This document shows, piece by piece, positions 26,552 to 36,868 of a DNA stretch of 64,000 bases. This DNA is from Armatimonadota bacterium (lineage in GTDB: Bacteria; Armatimonadota; Fimbriimonadia; Fimbriimonadales; Fimbriimonadaceae), in NCBI GenBank assembly GCA_018268355.1, contig JAFDWR010000003.1, positions 297,714-361,713 of the forward strand, in the 5' to 3' direction. The notes under the pieces were generated by a model, which saw only the letters and a program-made list of their open reading frames with translations, was not told the DNA's origin and searched no databases. Position numbers and translations under genes: made by a program. Each line of letters opens with the position of its first letter. Position 1 is the first letter of the stretch.

Positions 26552-27838
26552 ATGAAAGCTTGCAACGAATACAACACCCTTTCCCGGCGCGATGTCGTCG
26601 GCGGCGCAATGAAGCTCGGCATGATCGCCGCCCTCTCGACGCCCGCCTGGATGCCGCGCATGGCCTTTGCCCAGAGCCAGAACTCGGCGCGCGACATCCT
26701 CATTCAAGTCTTCCTTCGCGGCGGCATGGACGGCCTCTCGCTTTGTCCGCCCCATGGCGATCCGCTGTACTACCAGCGACGCCCGACGATCGCAGTTCCC
26801 CAGCCCGGTAGCGGCTCCCCGCGCGCGGCGGTGAACCTGAATGGCTACTTCGGCCTGCATCCCGCCCTCCAACCGCTCATGCCTGCCTACCAAGCGGGGC
26901 AACTCCTCATCGTTCACGCCACCGGCGCGGTCGCCAACCAGTGGACTCGCTCCCACTTCGACGCGATGCGCTGGATGGAGCTCGGCCGCCCGAACGACAT
27001 CACGCTCTACACGGGATGGATCGGTCGCCACCTGCAGTCGGTGCCCGCGGGAAATGGCACTGCGCCCTTGCGCGGCATGGCGATTGCCGACGGTCTGCCG
27101 GTGAGCCTTGCGGGTGCGCCGCTGACGCTGCCAATTCCCGATCCGACGTCCTTCAAGTTCGCGGACGGCTGGGACAATCGGCTCCAGCTGGAGGCTTACC
27201 TTCGCGCCAACTATGAGCGTGCTCCAGGCGTGCTCAAATCGGCAGCCCTCGCGAGCCAAAACACCGAGGACATGCTCGACACGGTTGGTTTCGCCAACTA
27301 CCAGCCCGCGGGTGGTGCGGTCTATCCCGATAACGACTTTGGCAAGGCGCTTCGGGCCACGGCCGCCCTCGTGCGCGCCGAAGTCGGCCTCGAAACGATC
27401 TGCATCGACCGGGGCGATTGGGACACCCACAGCGGGCAAGGCACCACCGACGGGCACCTCAACGAGCTTTTCACCGAGATTGGCCAGGGCCTCGCCGCCT
27501 TCCATGCCGACATGAACGGTGCCAACTTCACCCGCTACACCGTGGTCGTGATGTCGGAGTTCGGTCGTAACGTGTGGGAAAACGGCAGCCAAGGCTGTGA
27601 CCACGGCACCGGCAACGCGATGCTCCTGATGGGCCCCCACGTGCTCGGCGGTCGGGTCTTTGCGAATTGGCCTGGACTTGGCCTCGGACAGCTCTTTGAG
27701 GAGCAAGACCTCATGCCCACCACCGACTATCGCGACGTTGCCGCCGAGATCGTGGCCAAGCGGCTCGCGAACACCTCGGCAATCGGCTCCATCTTCCCCG
27801 GATACACGCCCACCTTCCGTGGGCTTGTCGCTGCCTAA
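26552..27838 (+). CDS. DUF1501 family protein, Tat-exported
   Basis: A protein of 428 residues of the DUF1501 family (PF07394), an alkaline-phosphatase/sulfatase-fold group. The Tat leader is TLSRRDVVGGAMKLGMIAAL with cleavage near AFA. Family blocks include VFLRGGMDGLS near the start of the mature part, DRGDWDTHSGQG, and MSEFGRNVWENGSQGCDHG, where the Asp/His residues may bind metal. I chose the ATG at 26552, right after the DUF1800 stop, because it begins the leader; the frame is open upstream inside DUF1800. The two exported partners probably act together. Confidence 0.92.
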   Translation: MKACNEYNTLSRRDVVGGAMKLGMIAALSTPAWMPRMAFAQSQNSARDILIQVFLRGGMDGLSLCPPHGDPLYYQRRPTIAVPQPGSGSPRAAVNLNGYFGLHPALQPLMPAYQAGQLLIVHATGAVANQWTRSHFDAMRWMELGRPNDITLYTGWIGRHLQSVPAGNGTAPLRGMAIADGLPVSLAGAPLTLPIPDPTSFKFADGWDNRLQLEAYLRANYERAPGVLKSAALASQNTEDMLDTVGFANYQPAGGAVYPDNDFGKALRATAALVRAEVGLETICIDRGDWDTHSGQGTTDGHLNELFTEIGQGLAAFHADMNGANFTRYTVVVMSEFGRNVWENGSQGCDHGTGNAMLLMGPHVLGGRVFANWPGLGLGQLFEEQDLMPTTDYRDVAAEIVAKRLANTSAIGSIFPGYTPTFRGLVAA

Positions 27839-27963
27839 TCAACTCACCTGTTTTGCCGACTTTGGCTCTCTTTATGAGGCCCAAGTCGGCATTTTCTCAT
27901 TTTCGTTTGGCACTCGATGGGTTCGCAGGTTCAAATCGACCTTGCCATCCACATACTAGACGT

Positions 27964-29127
27964 ATGCGATTCGCAACGAAGGCCCTTCGTGTGGCCCAGA
28001 CCCCGGAAGGGACCTATCGACCGGTCGTTCCTCCGCTGGTCCAGTCCACCACCTACGCTTGGAACAACCTCGACGAGATTCCCGAGATTGACTACACGCG
28101 GTGTCAGAACCCGAACCGCAAGATCCTTGAAGAGGTCCTCGCCTCGATGGAGAACGGCCTGCGCTGCACGCTCTTTTCCAGCGGCATGGCCGCGATCAGC
28201 GCGACCTTCAGCCTGCTTCAGCAAGGCGACCACCTGATTCTTGCCAACGACATCTATGGCGGCACCTTCCGCCTCGCCGAGAAGTACCTTCCCCGTCAAG
28301 GCGTGAGCTTTTCGAGCTTTGATGCCCAGAATCCCTCCTCGCTCGAAGACGTGATCCAGCCCAACACGAAGCTGCTGATCTTCGAATCGCCGACCAACCC
28401 CACGCTTCGCGTCCCCGACATCCGCGCGATTACTGAGATCGCGAAGAAGCACGGGATCATCACCGTTTTCGACAACACCTTTGCTTCGCCCGCCAACCAG
28501 ACCCCGCTCGACCTTGGCGTCGACATCGTGGTCCACAGCACGACGAAGTACATTTCCGGCCACTCCGACGTTGTCGGCGGCGCGACGATCACCAACAACG
28601 CCGAGATCGGCGAATGGATTTATGAGTGGAACAAGGCGATCGGCGCGAATCCGTCGCCGTTCGACTGCTGGCTTTCGATCCGCGGCCTGCGCACGCTCGC
28701 TTGTCGCATCGACCGCCACAACCAGAATGCCCAGGCGGTCGCCGAGTTCCTTGCCACTCAGCCCGCGGTGAAGCGCGTTCACTACCCAGGCCTTCCGGAC
28801 CATCCCGACCACGAAGTGGCAAAGTCGCAGATGCGCGGCTTCGGCGGCATGGTGAGCTTTGAACTCGAGACCGAGGCCGCTGCTCGCGCGGTCGCGGAAT
28901 CGACGCGGATCTTCCTCCTTGCCGAGTCGCTCGGTGGCGTCGAGAGCCTCGTCGCTTATCCGCCGCTGATGTCGCACGCGACGATGACCGAAGAGCAGCG
29001 ACTGGAGCGCGGCATCCCGCCGACCATGCTGCGGCTCAGCGTTGGCGTGGAGGATATCGAGGACCTCCTGGAGGACCTCCAGCACGCGCTCGCCCAGATC
29101 CCCGTCCAGCAAGCGATCCTTCGCTAA
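27964..29127 (+). CDS. PLP-dependent cystathionine gamma-synthase/gamma-lyase family enzyme
   Basis: A protein of 387 residues of the Cys/Met metabolism PLP family. The PLP lysine is in HSTTKYISGHSDVVGG near residue 193. The cofactor ring-stacking region is FSSGMAAISATF, the Asp that holds the pyridine nitrogen is in FDNTFASP, and the C-terminal substrate block SLGGVESLVAYP is present. This fold covers cystathionine gamma-synthase, gamma-lyase and methionine gamma-lyase; sequence alone does not settle which. The ATG at 27964 gives the usual family N-terminus (MRFATKALRV). A CATACT box lies 6 nt before it. It is monocistronic and ends in a strong terminator. Confidence 0.92.
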   Translation: MRFATKALRVAQTPEGTYRPVVPPLVQSTTYAWNNLDEIPEIDYTRCQNPNRKILEEVLASMENGLRCTLFSSGMAAISATFSLLQQGDHLILANDIYGGTFRLAEKYLPRQGVSFSSFDAQNPSSLEDVIQPNTKLLIFESPTNPTLRVPDIRAITEIAKKHGIITVFDNTFASPANQTPLDLGVDIVVHSTTKYISGHSDVVGGATITNNAEIGEWIYEWNKAIGANPSPFDCWLSIRGLRTLACRIDRHNQNAQAVAEFLATQPAVKRVHYPGLPDHPDHEVAKSQMRGFGGMVSFELETEAAARAVAESTRIFLLAESLGGVESLVAYPPLMSHATMTEEQRLERGIPPTMLRLSVGVEDIEDLLEDLQHALAQIPVQQAILR

Positions 29128-29140
29128 GGCCCACAAATAG

Positions 29141-29177
29141 AAAAGGCGCGGTTCCAGGTTGGAACCGCGCCTTTTTT
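29141..29177. terminator. Bidirectional intrinsic terminator ending the respiratory operon and the PLP-enzyme gene
   Basis: A 15-bp perfect stem (29141-29155 with 29161-29175) with a 5-nt loop, A-run on the left and T-run on the right. It serves both the rightward PLP-enzyme gene and the leftward act-cox operon. Confidence 0.95.
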
Positions 29178-29193
29178 GTTGTGTCCCGAAGCC

Positions 29194-29640
29194 TTACGGG
29201 CGGGACTTGAGCGGAGCTTCGTCGATCTGATAGCTCTTCAGTCGCTCGCGGTCGTTGGTTCGCTGATAGGCGGTTCCGGCGTCCTTCGTGTCAAAGGCCT
29301 GGACCTCTTCGAAGTGGCGAGTGCCGTAGTCGGCGAACATCATGAACATCGTCGTGAACCAGATGAACCCGGCAATCGCCCAGAGTTTGATCAGGTTGGA
29401 CGCTCGCTTGACGCCCATGAAGAACATGACGACGAGGGTCGCCTTGACCGTCGCGATGCCAAGGTTCAGCGCGTTCGAGACGATCGAACCGAATCGAGTC
29501 TCGTGCAACCAGTGCCCGATGGGTCCCGGGATGTAGGCAACGGCAATCGTGAGTCCCATCAGGAACATGAGGGCCAGGAGGATCTTGACGTACTCCGACG
29601 GCGAGCCCGTGTGGTGGTGTTCGTGCGTGTTGCTACTCAT
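29194..29640 (-). CDS. coxD: Cytochrome c oxidase subunit IV (caa3-type)
   Basis: A small oxidase subunit of 148 residues with three transmembrane helices, at about 18-37, 52-75 (around NALNLGIATVKATLVVMFFM) and 83-103. The K-A-T-L-V-x-x-F-F-M segment is typical of the COX4_pro/CyoD group. The N-terminus is His-rich (THEHHHTG). The hydrophilic C-terminus is longer than in CyoD relatives and has no known motif. It is the last gene of the 12-gene leftward respiratory operon, 3 nt after coxC and just before the terminator. Confidence 0.88.
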   Translation of the reverse strand: MSSNTHEHHHTGSPSEYVKILLALMFLMGLTIAVAYIPGPIGHWLHETRFGSIVSNALNLGIATVKATLVVMFFMGVKRASNLIKLWAIAGFIWFTTMFMMFADYGTRHFEEVQAFDTKDAGTAYQRTNDRERLKSYQIDEAPLKSRP

Positions 29641-29643
29641 GGC

Positions 29644-30332
29644 TTAGTTCGGGATCAAGTAGAAGAGCGGGAAGAGGAAGATCCAGACGAGGTCAACGAA
29701 GTGCCAGTAGAGGCCGATGAGCTCGGTCGGGATGTAGTCGTGGATGACGAGCGGGTGCTTCTTTGCCCACATCTTCATGAGCACACCAATCATCAGGATG
29801 CCGACGATGATGTGGAGGGCGTGGAATCCGGTCATTCCAAAGTAGAGCGAGAAGAAGATCTCAGCAGGGCGCACGTTGAGCGCCTGCATGCCCATCTCTT
29901 GGAGATAATGCGGATCGGGCGAGAAGTTCACACCGGGGACGAAGCCGTGGTGCGCCTTCGCCGGCCATTCAAAGGTGAACTTGATGAAGAGGAACGCCAC
30001 CGCGCAGAGCTGCACGAGCGTGAGCCACTTGAGCACGTTCATCCGCTTCTTGAGTTCGGCGGCGTGGACGGCCATCACCATCGCGAACGAGCTGATGAGC
30101 AGGATCGTGGTGTTCACACCACCCCACATGACGTCAAGGCTCTTGTGCGCGAGGTAGAAGTCGGGCTGATACTTCCATCGGTAGAGGATGTAGATCATGA
30201 ACAGCGCGCCGAAGAACATGATCTCCGACACGAGGAACGACCACATACCAACAAGGTAGGTCTCGTTCTGCTGTTCGATGTCCTCGAACTGGTGGTGCAG
30301 TCCTTCGGGGTGATCGTGGGCGACGCTAGCCA

Positions 30333-30333
<1 letters not shown>
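29644..30333 (-). CDS. coxC: Cytochrome c oxidase subunit III
   Basis: A protein of 229 residues with about six to seven membrane helices. The [16 protein letters not shown] block holds the Glu of the helix III-type core. [16 protein letters not shown] near the middle and [18 protein letters not shown] at the end are classic subunit III signatures. It stabilises the oxidase and may guide proton uptake. It shares its first base with the coxA stop region (30333), so the two are tightly coupled. Confidence 0.96.
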
Positions 30334-32042
<1,709 letters not shown>

Positions 32043-32057
32043 TCGATTGGCTTTCCT

Positions 32058-33164
32058 TTAGTTCCCCTTGGTTCCCATGGCTCCTGCGGCAAGGTTGCCG
32101 GAGTCGGGTCCTGGTCGATTGTATTGGTCGGCACCAAGGGCGCCGGCCGCCAAATTAGGAGTGGAGGGCTTCATCTCGCCACCACCACTTTGGCCCTTTG
32201 CGGCCTCCGTCGTCGGTTGGCTTGAGGTTCCCAATGATCGGATGTAGGCGATGAGGCTCATGATCTCCTCTTCGCTCAGCTGACCTTCGTAGGCCGACAT
32301 CGTGTTGTCGTAGCCTTCGGTGATCTTGTTGTACGGCTGGAGGATCGATTCGCGCAGGTATTCCACGTCGGCAATCGCGGTGCCTCCACCCTTGAGCTTT
32401 CGCTTGGTGCCGTAGATACCATAGAGCGACGGACCGCGTTCGGTGTTCGACGTGCCGTGGCAGTTTCCGTTGCCGCAGCCGAGTCGAGCCCAGGTTCGTG
32501 CGCCCATCTGCTCAAGCGTCATGCGCTGCGAGGTTTCGCCGCCGCTTCGTGCCCACTCGTTCCATTCCTTCTGGTCAAGAACGCGGACATAGCCACCCAT
32601 TTCGGAGTGCTGGGTTCCGCAGTAGACGTTGCAGAAGATCGGGTAGGTCCCCTTTTCGGTCGGGGTGAACCACATCTGGGTGTAGCGACCCGGAACGACG
32701 TGGTACTGCACGCGGAAGGCGGGGACATAGAACGCGTGGATGACGTCTTGCGAGATCATCGTCAGCTTCACCGGCTTGTTGACCGGAATCGTGAGAGTGT
32801 TGTTCTCGCGGATTCCGTTTGCGTGCTGGATGTGCCACATCCACTGTTTGCCCATCACAAAGATCTCGCTCGCGTTCTTCGGCGGAGTGCGCATGTCGAC
32901 GAAGAGCATCGTCGAGAACACGAACACGATGAGGCCCAAAATCGTCGGGATGACCGACCAGGTGATTTCGAGCACCTTCGATTCGTGAGGCGGATGGCTT
33001 CGATCAACAACGCGTCCCGCGCGATACTTCGATGCGAAGTAGATCACTGCGGCACCAACGATCACACTGAAGATGACCGTAAGGATCAGCAGGACATAGA
33101 AAAGCGTATCGTGGAACTTTGCGAAGTTCGAGGCCTGGGGTGGCGACATCGAGAAGTTGAACAT
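32058..33164 (-). CDS. coxB: Cytochrome c oxidase subunit II with C-terminal cytochrome c domain
   Basis: A protein of 368 residues. Two membrane helices (about 20-45 and 68-90) are followed by a cupredoxin domain with the CuA site CNVYCGTQHSEM near residue 175. A fused cytochrome c domain (about 215-310) follows, as in caa3 oxidases. The heme-attachment site is unusual: Cys230-GNGN-Cys235-His236, a CX4CH motif instead of CXXCH, confirmed in the codons. A possible distal Met is in YDNTMSAYEGQ. The tail is low-complexity, with two NLAAGA(L/M)G blocks. The start lies 17 nt after the sco stop, with coxA 15 nt downstream. Confidence 0.95.
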   Translation of the reverse strand: MFNFSMSPPQASNFAKFHDTLFYVLLILTVIFSVIVGAAVIYFASKYRAGRVVDRSHPPHESKVLEITWSVIPTILGLIVFVFSTMLFVDMRTPPKNASEIFVMGKQWMWHIQHANGIRENNTLTIPVNKPVKLTMISQDVIHAFYVPAFRVQYHVVPGRYTQMWFTPTEKGTYPIFCNVYCGTQHSEMGGYVRVLDQKEWNEWARSGGETSQRMTLEQMGARTWARLGCGNGNCHGTSNTERGPSLYGIYGTKRKLKGGGTAIADVEYLRESILQPYNKITEGYDNTMSAYEGQLSEEEIMSLIAYIRSLGTSSQPTTEAAKGQSGGGEMKPSTPNLAAGALGADQYNRPGPDSGNLAAGAMGTKGN

Positions 33165-33181
33165 GGCTCTTGTATCAGGCC

Positions 33182-34078
33182 CTAAGCAGAAGCGTCAGGC
33201 GTTCCTCCTTGGGCTAAGTCATCCGGGGAAACCGAACTGCCGTCCTTGTTCTTCACTGCCATGAAGCCGATCCAGCCAACGAGGCTGAGGAGCGTCAGGC
33301 CGCAAAGCACCTGGAGCGTTCGGATGATGTTCACCGTACGTTGGCCGGTAATGGGGTCCACATTGATGCATCCCATCATGATGGGGACCTGTTTCTGGCC
33401 GATCTCTTGCCGCGCGGCGGCAAGAATCGCTTGCTTCAAGATGGGCATGGAGTATTCCGTGCCATAGAAGTAGCGAGAAATCTTTCCCTTCGGCGTGATG
33501 ATCACGAGTCCAGCAGGGTGATCGACCACGTCGGTCTTGGGGTTGTAGTAGTAGCGGAAACCAAAGCTCTCGGTGAGCTTTCGGACTTCCACAAGGTCGC
33601 CGGTCAAGAAGTGGACGCCTGCGTCCGCTCCGGGGCGGCTGTAATCGCGGATGAAGGTGGCCTTCTTCGCGGCGGCAAGGTCAGCGGTCTCGACGGGGCG
33701 AATGCTGAGCAGGACGAGGTCGTAGGTCTCACCTGCGGTGACGTCGCTCATCTTGATGAGCGCCTTGGTGAGGTTCTCCACCTCGGTGCCACAAACGCCG
33801 CGGCACGTGAAGAACATCGGCAAGATCACCATCGCGCGCTTGCCCATGAGCGACTTGAACTGAATCCTCTCGCCCTTTTCGTTGGTGACCCAAACGTCGC
33901 CATTGACCTCGTCACCGAGTCGCTGGTCGAGGCCCATCTGCTTGAGGGCCTTTTGGATCTCTGCGCCGCCCGAGGGACCTTGGGGTCCAGACTCGATCGG
34001 TCGATTTTGCGCAACACCGAACGCCGCGACCGCGAGGATCGCTGCAAGAAGGAGGGTTCGGAGTTGCGCTTTAACCAT
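33182..34078 (-). CDS. sco: SCO1/SenC-type copper chaperone
   Basis: Sco proteins deliver copper or reduce cysteines at the CuA site of CoxB. The 298-residue protein has a signal peptide (LLLAAILAVAAFGVAQ) and a thioredoxin fold with the copper-binding CRGVC near 92-96 and the His ligand in VVDHPAG near 186. A C-terminal membrane helix (TLQVLCGLTLLSLVGWIGFM) is an addition to the simple family layout. Its position between the act genes and coxB fits the role. Its ATG overlaps the stop region of the 139-residue gene upstream. Confidence 0.93.
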   Translation of the reverse strand: MVKAQLRTLLLAAILAVAAFGVAQNRPIESGPQGPSGGAEIQKALKQMGLDQRLGDEVNGDVWVTNEKGERIQFKSLMGKRAMVILPMFFTCRGVCGTEVENLTKALIKMSDVTAGETYDLVLLSIRPVETADLAAAKKATFIRDYSRPGADAGVHFLTGDLVEVRKLTESFGFRYYYNPKTDVVDHPAGLVIITPKGKISRYFYGTEYSMPILKQAILAAARQEIGQKQVPIMMGCINVDPITGQRTVNIIRTLQVLCGLTLLSLVGWIGFMAVKNKDGSSVSPDDLAQGGTPDASA

Positions 34079-34497
34079 TAGAACGATTCGCCCTTTCCGC
34101 CCTTCTCCACATAGTCGTCAATCGCCTCATCCACCGGCATTCGGACCTTGCCGGTTGCCTTGTCGACCCAGGCCGGAGTCTTCATCGCCTTCTCTTCGGC
34201 GTTGCGAAGGTCAGCCATGTCGGTCTTGGCGGTTCGGTTGGTCTGGAGGATGGGGTTTGGTGCCGGGGGCAGCTTGTTGATGAACGGGGTCTTGGCCTGC
34301 TCCTTGGCAAGGTCAAGCGCGTCCGGGTTGTGTGCCTTCACGAAGCCGATGAAGATGCCATACGAGATGGCGATCAGGACAATGCTGACGAAGAAGAAGA
34401 CAAAGGTGACCTTGCCCAGCAGCTTCATCGGAAGCTCTTCGCGCTCGTAACCGAGGTCAGCCAGAGGATTTCGGTGCGGATTAGTGTCCATGTCCAT
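34078..34497 (-). CDS. Single-helix membrane protein of the act-cox operon
   Basis: A protein of 139 residues with one N-terminal membrane helix (FVFFFVSIVLIAISYGIFIG, about residues 31-50) and an outward-facing domain. The domain's second half reads MADLRNAEEKAMKTPAWVDK followed by GKVRMPVDEAID. I recall similar WVD-x-G-x-V-R-x-P-x-x-A segments in small unnamed genes beside sco and cox genes. It has no heme or metal motif. It sits between actF (17-bp overlap) and sco. It may be an assembly factor or accessory subunit. Confidence 0.75.
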   Translation of the reverse strand: MDMDTNPHRNPLADLGYEREELPMKLLGKVTFVFFFVSIVLIAISYGIFIGFVKAHNPDALDLAKEQAKTPFINKLPPAPNPILQTNRTAKTDMADLRNAEEKAMKTPAWVDKATGKVRMPVDEAIDDYVEKGGKGESF

Positions 34498-35689
34498 CTC
34501 CTTCGAAGAGTCGCTCGTCGTAGGTCGGGATCAGCTTCTTGCTCTTCATTGCGAGGCAGAAGCCCATCAGCCACAGACCACCCACGCCGATGAACGCGAC
34601 GAAGTCCCAAAGCTGGGGCATCGGCGTCGGTCGGCTGGAAGCCTGGAACGACGGCATGATCATGTAGTAGCTGTCGAGCAGCCGCATGACCAAGATCCAT
34701 CCCGCCACCTTCGCGAGGTTGCTCGCCACCGCCTTGGTTCGCGGAGCAAGGAGGGCGAAGAACGGAATGAAGAACTGACCGAGGATCAGCGCAAGGCCTA
34801 CGCCCTGCCAGCCCTCAAGCCGTCGGTTCACGAAGTACGACGTGTATTCGGGAATGTTGCCCGACCAGATGATCAGGTACTGCGACAGCGACGTGTAGCC
34901 CCAAAGCATCGTGAGGGCGAATAGCAGGTTGCCCAGGTCCTTCGTGAGCTTCGGCGTGATCAGTCCCTTGTACGGCTCGCGGTCCTTGTTCGTCGTGACG
35001 ATGAGGACGGTGACCGAGAGGGCCATGAGTCCCGCGCCGACCACGTTCCAAACGCCATAGATCGTCGAGTACCAGTGCGGCTCGAGCGACATGAACCAGT
35101 CGGTGGCAGCGAAGGTCGCGGTGACGAAGAAGGCGACGAGTCCGGGCGGTGCGATCTGCGATCGTCGCTGCTCGTTCGAGTATTCGCCAGTTTCATCCTG
35201 CTTGGCGGTCGACTTCGCGAGGAAGTTGCTGATGCCGATCCAGATGAGGAAGAACAGAACGAATCGGATCGTCCAAAACACCGGGTTCAAGTAAGGCGCC
35301 TTGTGCTGGAGAATCGGGTCGTTGGCGACGACGTCGGCATGTGACCACTCGTAGAGGCTCGACTTGCCCGAAAGCACGGGAATGACCACCGGCAAGAAGG
35401 CAAGCGCCATGATGATCAGCACTTGGGGGCTTGCGCCCGCCTCGAAGATTCGCATGACCGGCAGTCCCCACTTGCCTCGCACCGTGTGGTGAAGGCAAAG
35501 GAAGCCGAGGAAGCCAAGCGACATCATGCCGAAGAAGAACCAGGCAAAGAGGTAGCTCTGGCTCGCCTTGGGGTCGGACCAGGCCACGGCCGCCGCCGCA
35601 CCCGCCCCGATGAGGCCAACAATGGTGCCGAGCGGGCCGAGCTTGGCCAGGTTCAGGCCAGGTCGATCAGACATCACGGGGGCTGCCAT
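34481..35689 (-). CDS. actF: Alternative Complex III subunit ActF (integral membrane)
   Basis: ActF is one of the two large membrane subunits of Alternative Complex III, the quinol:cytochrome c (or cytochrome oxidase) oxidoreductase that replaces bc1. The 402-residue protein has about ten membrane helices. Recognisable blocks are TDWFMSLEPHWYSTIYGVWN, SLSQYLIIWSGNIPEY and LILGQFFIPFFALL, shared with the ActC/NrfD-like group. The C-terminal tail is short and hydrophilic. It starts right at the actE stop and overlaps the next gene by 17 bp. Confidence 0.93.
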   Translation of the reverse strand: MAAPVMSDRPGLNLAKLGPLGTIVGLIGAGAAAAVAWSDPKASQSYLFAWFFFGMMSLGFLGFLCLHHTVRGKWGLPVMRIFEAGASPQVLIIMALAFLPVVIPVLSGKSSLYEWSHADVVANDPILQHKAPYLNPVFWTIRFVLFFLIWIGISNFLAKSTAKQDETGEYSNEQRRSQIAPPGLVAFFVTATFAATDWFMSLEPHWYSTIYGVWNVVGAGLMALSVTVLIVTTNKDREPYKGLITPKLTKDLGNLLFALTMLWGYTSLSQYLIIWSGNIPEYTSYFVNRRLEGWQGVGLALILGQFFIPFFALLAPRTKAVASNLAKVAGWILVMRLLDSYYMIMPSFQASSRPTPMPQLWDFVAFIGVGGLWLMGFCLAMKSKKLIPTYDERLFEGDGHGH

Positions 35690-36315
35690 TAGTGCTCACC
35701 CTCCTCGTGTCCGCCCATCTCCTTTCCGGGAGCGACTTTCGAATCAAGCATGGTCTTGGTTTCGGGCTTGAGCGCATCGACGGGAGCGTTTTGGCTCAGC
35801 TGCAGGGCCCGGATATAGGCCGCAACTGCCCATCGATCCTGGGGCTCAAGTCGTGAAGCGTAGCTGTACATCGCGCCATAACCGTTGGTCATGACATCGT
35901 AGAAGTGCCCAATCGGCATCTCCCGAAGACGAGGGGTGTGATAGCTGGCGATCGGTCGCTTGAGGGTCAAACCGCGCTTGGCAATCATGCCCTGGCCGTC
36001 GCCGAGTTGGCCGTGGCAAGGGACGCAGAAGACCTTATAGCGGTCCTGGCCGCGAAGCAAGAACTCCTTGGTGACCTTGATCGGCGACTGGGTGACCAGG
36101 TTGCCGTTCATTCGGCCCGTGAAGAGCGCGTCGTCGGTTCGCAGGTGGTCGCGAGCAACGGTTCCTTCAACCAGCGATCGGCTCGAAGCGCCATCGGCAA
36201 AGAAGGTGCTTTCGTGCTGCGGTCGAATCTTAGGTTGCACCCACATGTCGGTGTGGCAACCGGCCATGAAAAGCGCGGTTCCGCCGAGGGCCAGAATCTG
36301 TGCAGATCGCTTCAT
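35689..36315 (-). CDS. actE: Alternative Complex III subunit ActE, monoheme cytochrome c lipoprotein
   Basis: A protein of 208 residues with a lipoprotein signal (LALGGTALFMAGC, lipobox MAGC). A single heme c motif CVPCH near residues 97-101 is followed by GQLGDGQGMIAKRG, and a probable axial Met lies in TNGYGAMYSYASR. ActE carries electrons from the ActB/ActA side to the oxidase. I use the ATG at 36315, which forms a TGATG overlap with the actD stop and begins the lipoprotein signal; the open frame extends upstream over actD only. Confidence 0.93.
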   Translation of the reverse strand: MKRSAQILALGGTALFMAGCHTDMWVQPKIRPQHESTFFADGASSRSLVEGTVARDHLRTDDALFTGRMNGNLVTQSPIKVTKEFLLRGQDRYKVFCVPCHGQLGDGQGMIAKRGLTLKRPIASYHTPRLREMPIGHFYDVMTNGYGAMYSYASRLEPQDRWAVAAYIRALQLSQNAPVDALKPETKTMLDSKVAPGKEMGGHEEGEH

Positions 36316-36866
36316 CAACCTTCCACCTTCGCCACGTTGAGGGGCGACGTGCTTTCGAGGAGTGCCTTGGTCTCCACATCGTCGAACTTCGGATCGTTGA
36401 CCTCGACCGCAAGGAAGAAGCGGTCTTGGCTGCAGCGCCGGAAGTTCGGCGTGTTGAAGATCGGGTGGTACGGCTGGGGCAGCATGTTCATGCCGAGCAT
36501 GCCCACCACCGCGCCGATCGACGCGAAGAGAATCGTGCACTCAAAGGTGACCGGGATCATCGACGGGATCGACATCAGCGGTCGACCACCGATGTTGAGC
36601 GGATAGTCCCAAACCGCGGTGTAGTACTGCAGCGAGAAGCCGAGCACCGCACCGGTGAGACCGCCCATGAAGACGATCCACGGGATGCGTTGGTCCTTGT
36701 AACCAATCGCCTCGTCCATTCCGTGAACCGGGAACGGCGTGTACGACTCGACCTTCTTGTAGCCCGCTTCGCGCAGCGTGTTGGCGGCCTTCAGAATCTC
36801 ATCCGGCGTGCCATATTCGGCCACGATCGCGTAAGGCGCATCCTTGTGTCGGCTGTATCCTGCCAT
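36315..36866 (-). CDS. actD: Alternative Complex III subunit ActD (DUF3341)
   Basis: A protein of 183 residues of the DUF3341/ActD family. The N-terminal cytoplasmic domain starts with YAIVAEYGTPDEILKAANTL and contains YTPFPVHGMDEAIG. Two membrane helices follow (about 64-85 and 100-125), with a C-terminal stretch ending in the DDVET block. It is a structural membrane subunit of Alternative Complex III without cofactors. It starts 2 nt after the actC stop. Confidence 0.93.
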   Translation of the reverse strand: MAGYSRHKDAPYAIVAEYGTPDEILKAANTLREAGYKKVESYTPFPVHGMDEAIGYKDQRIPWIVFMGGLTGAVLGFSLQYYTAVWDYPLNIGGRPLMSIPSMIPVTFECTILFASIGAVVGMLGMNMLPQPYHPIFNTPNFRRCSQDRFFLAVEVNDPKFDDVETKALLESTSPLNVAKVEG

Positions 36867-36868
36867 GT

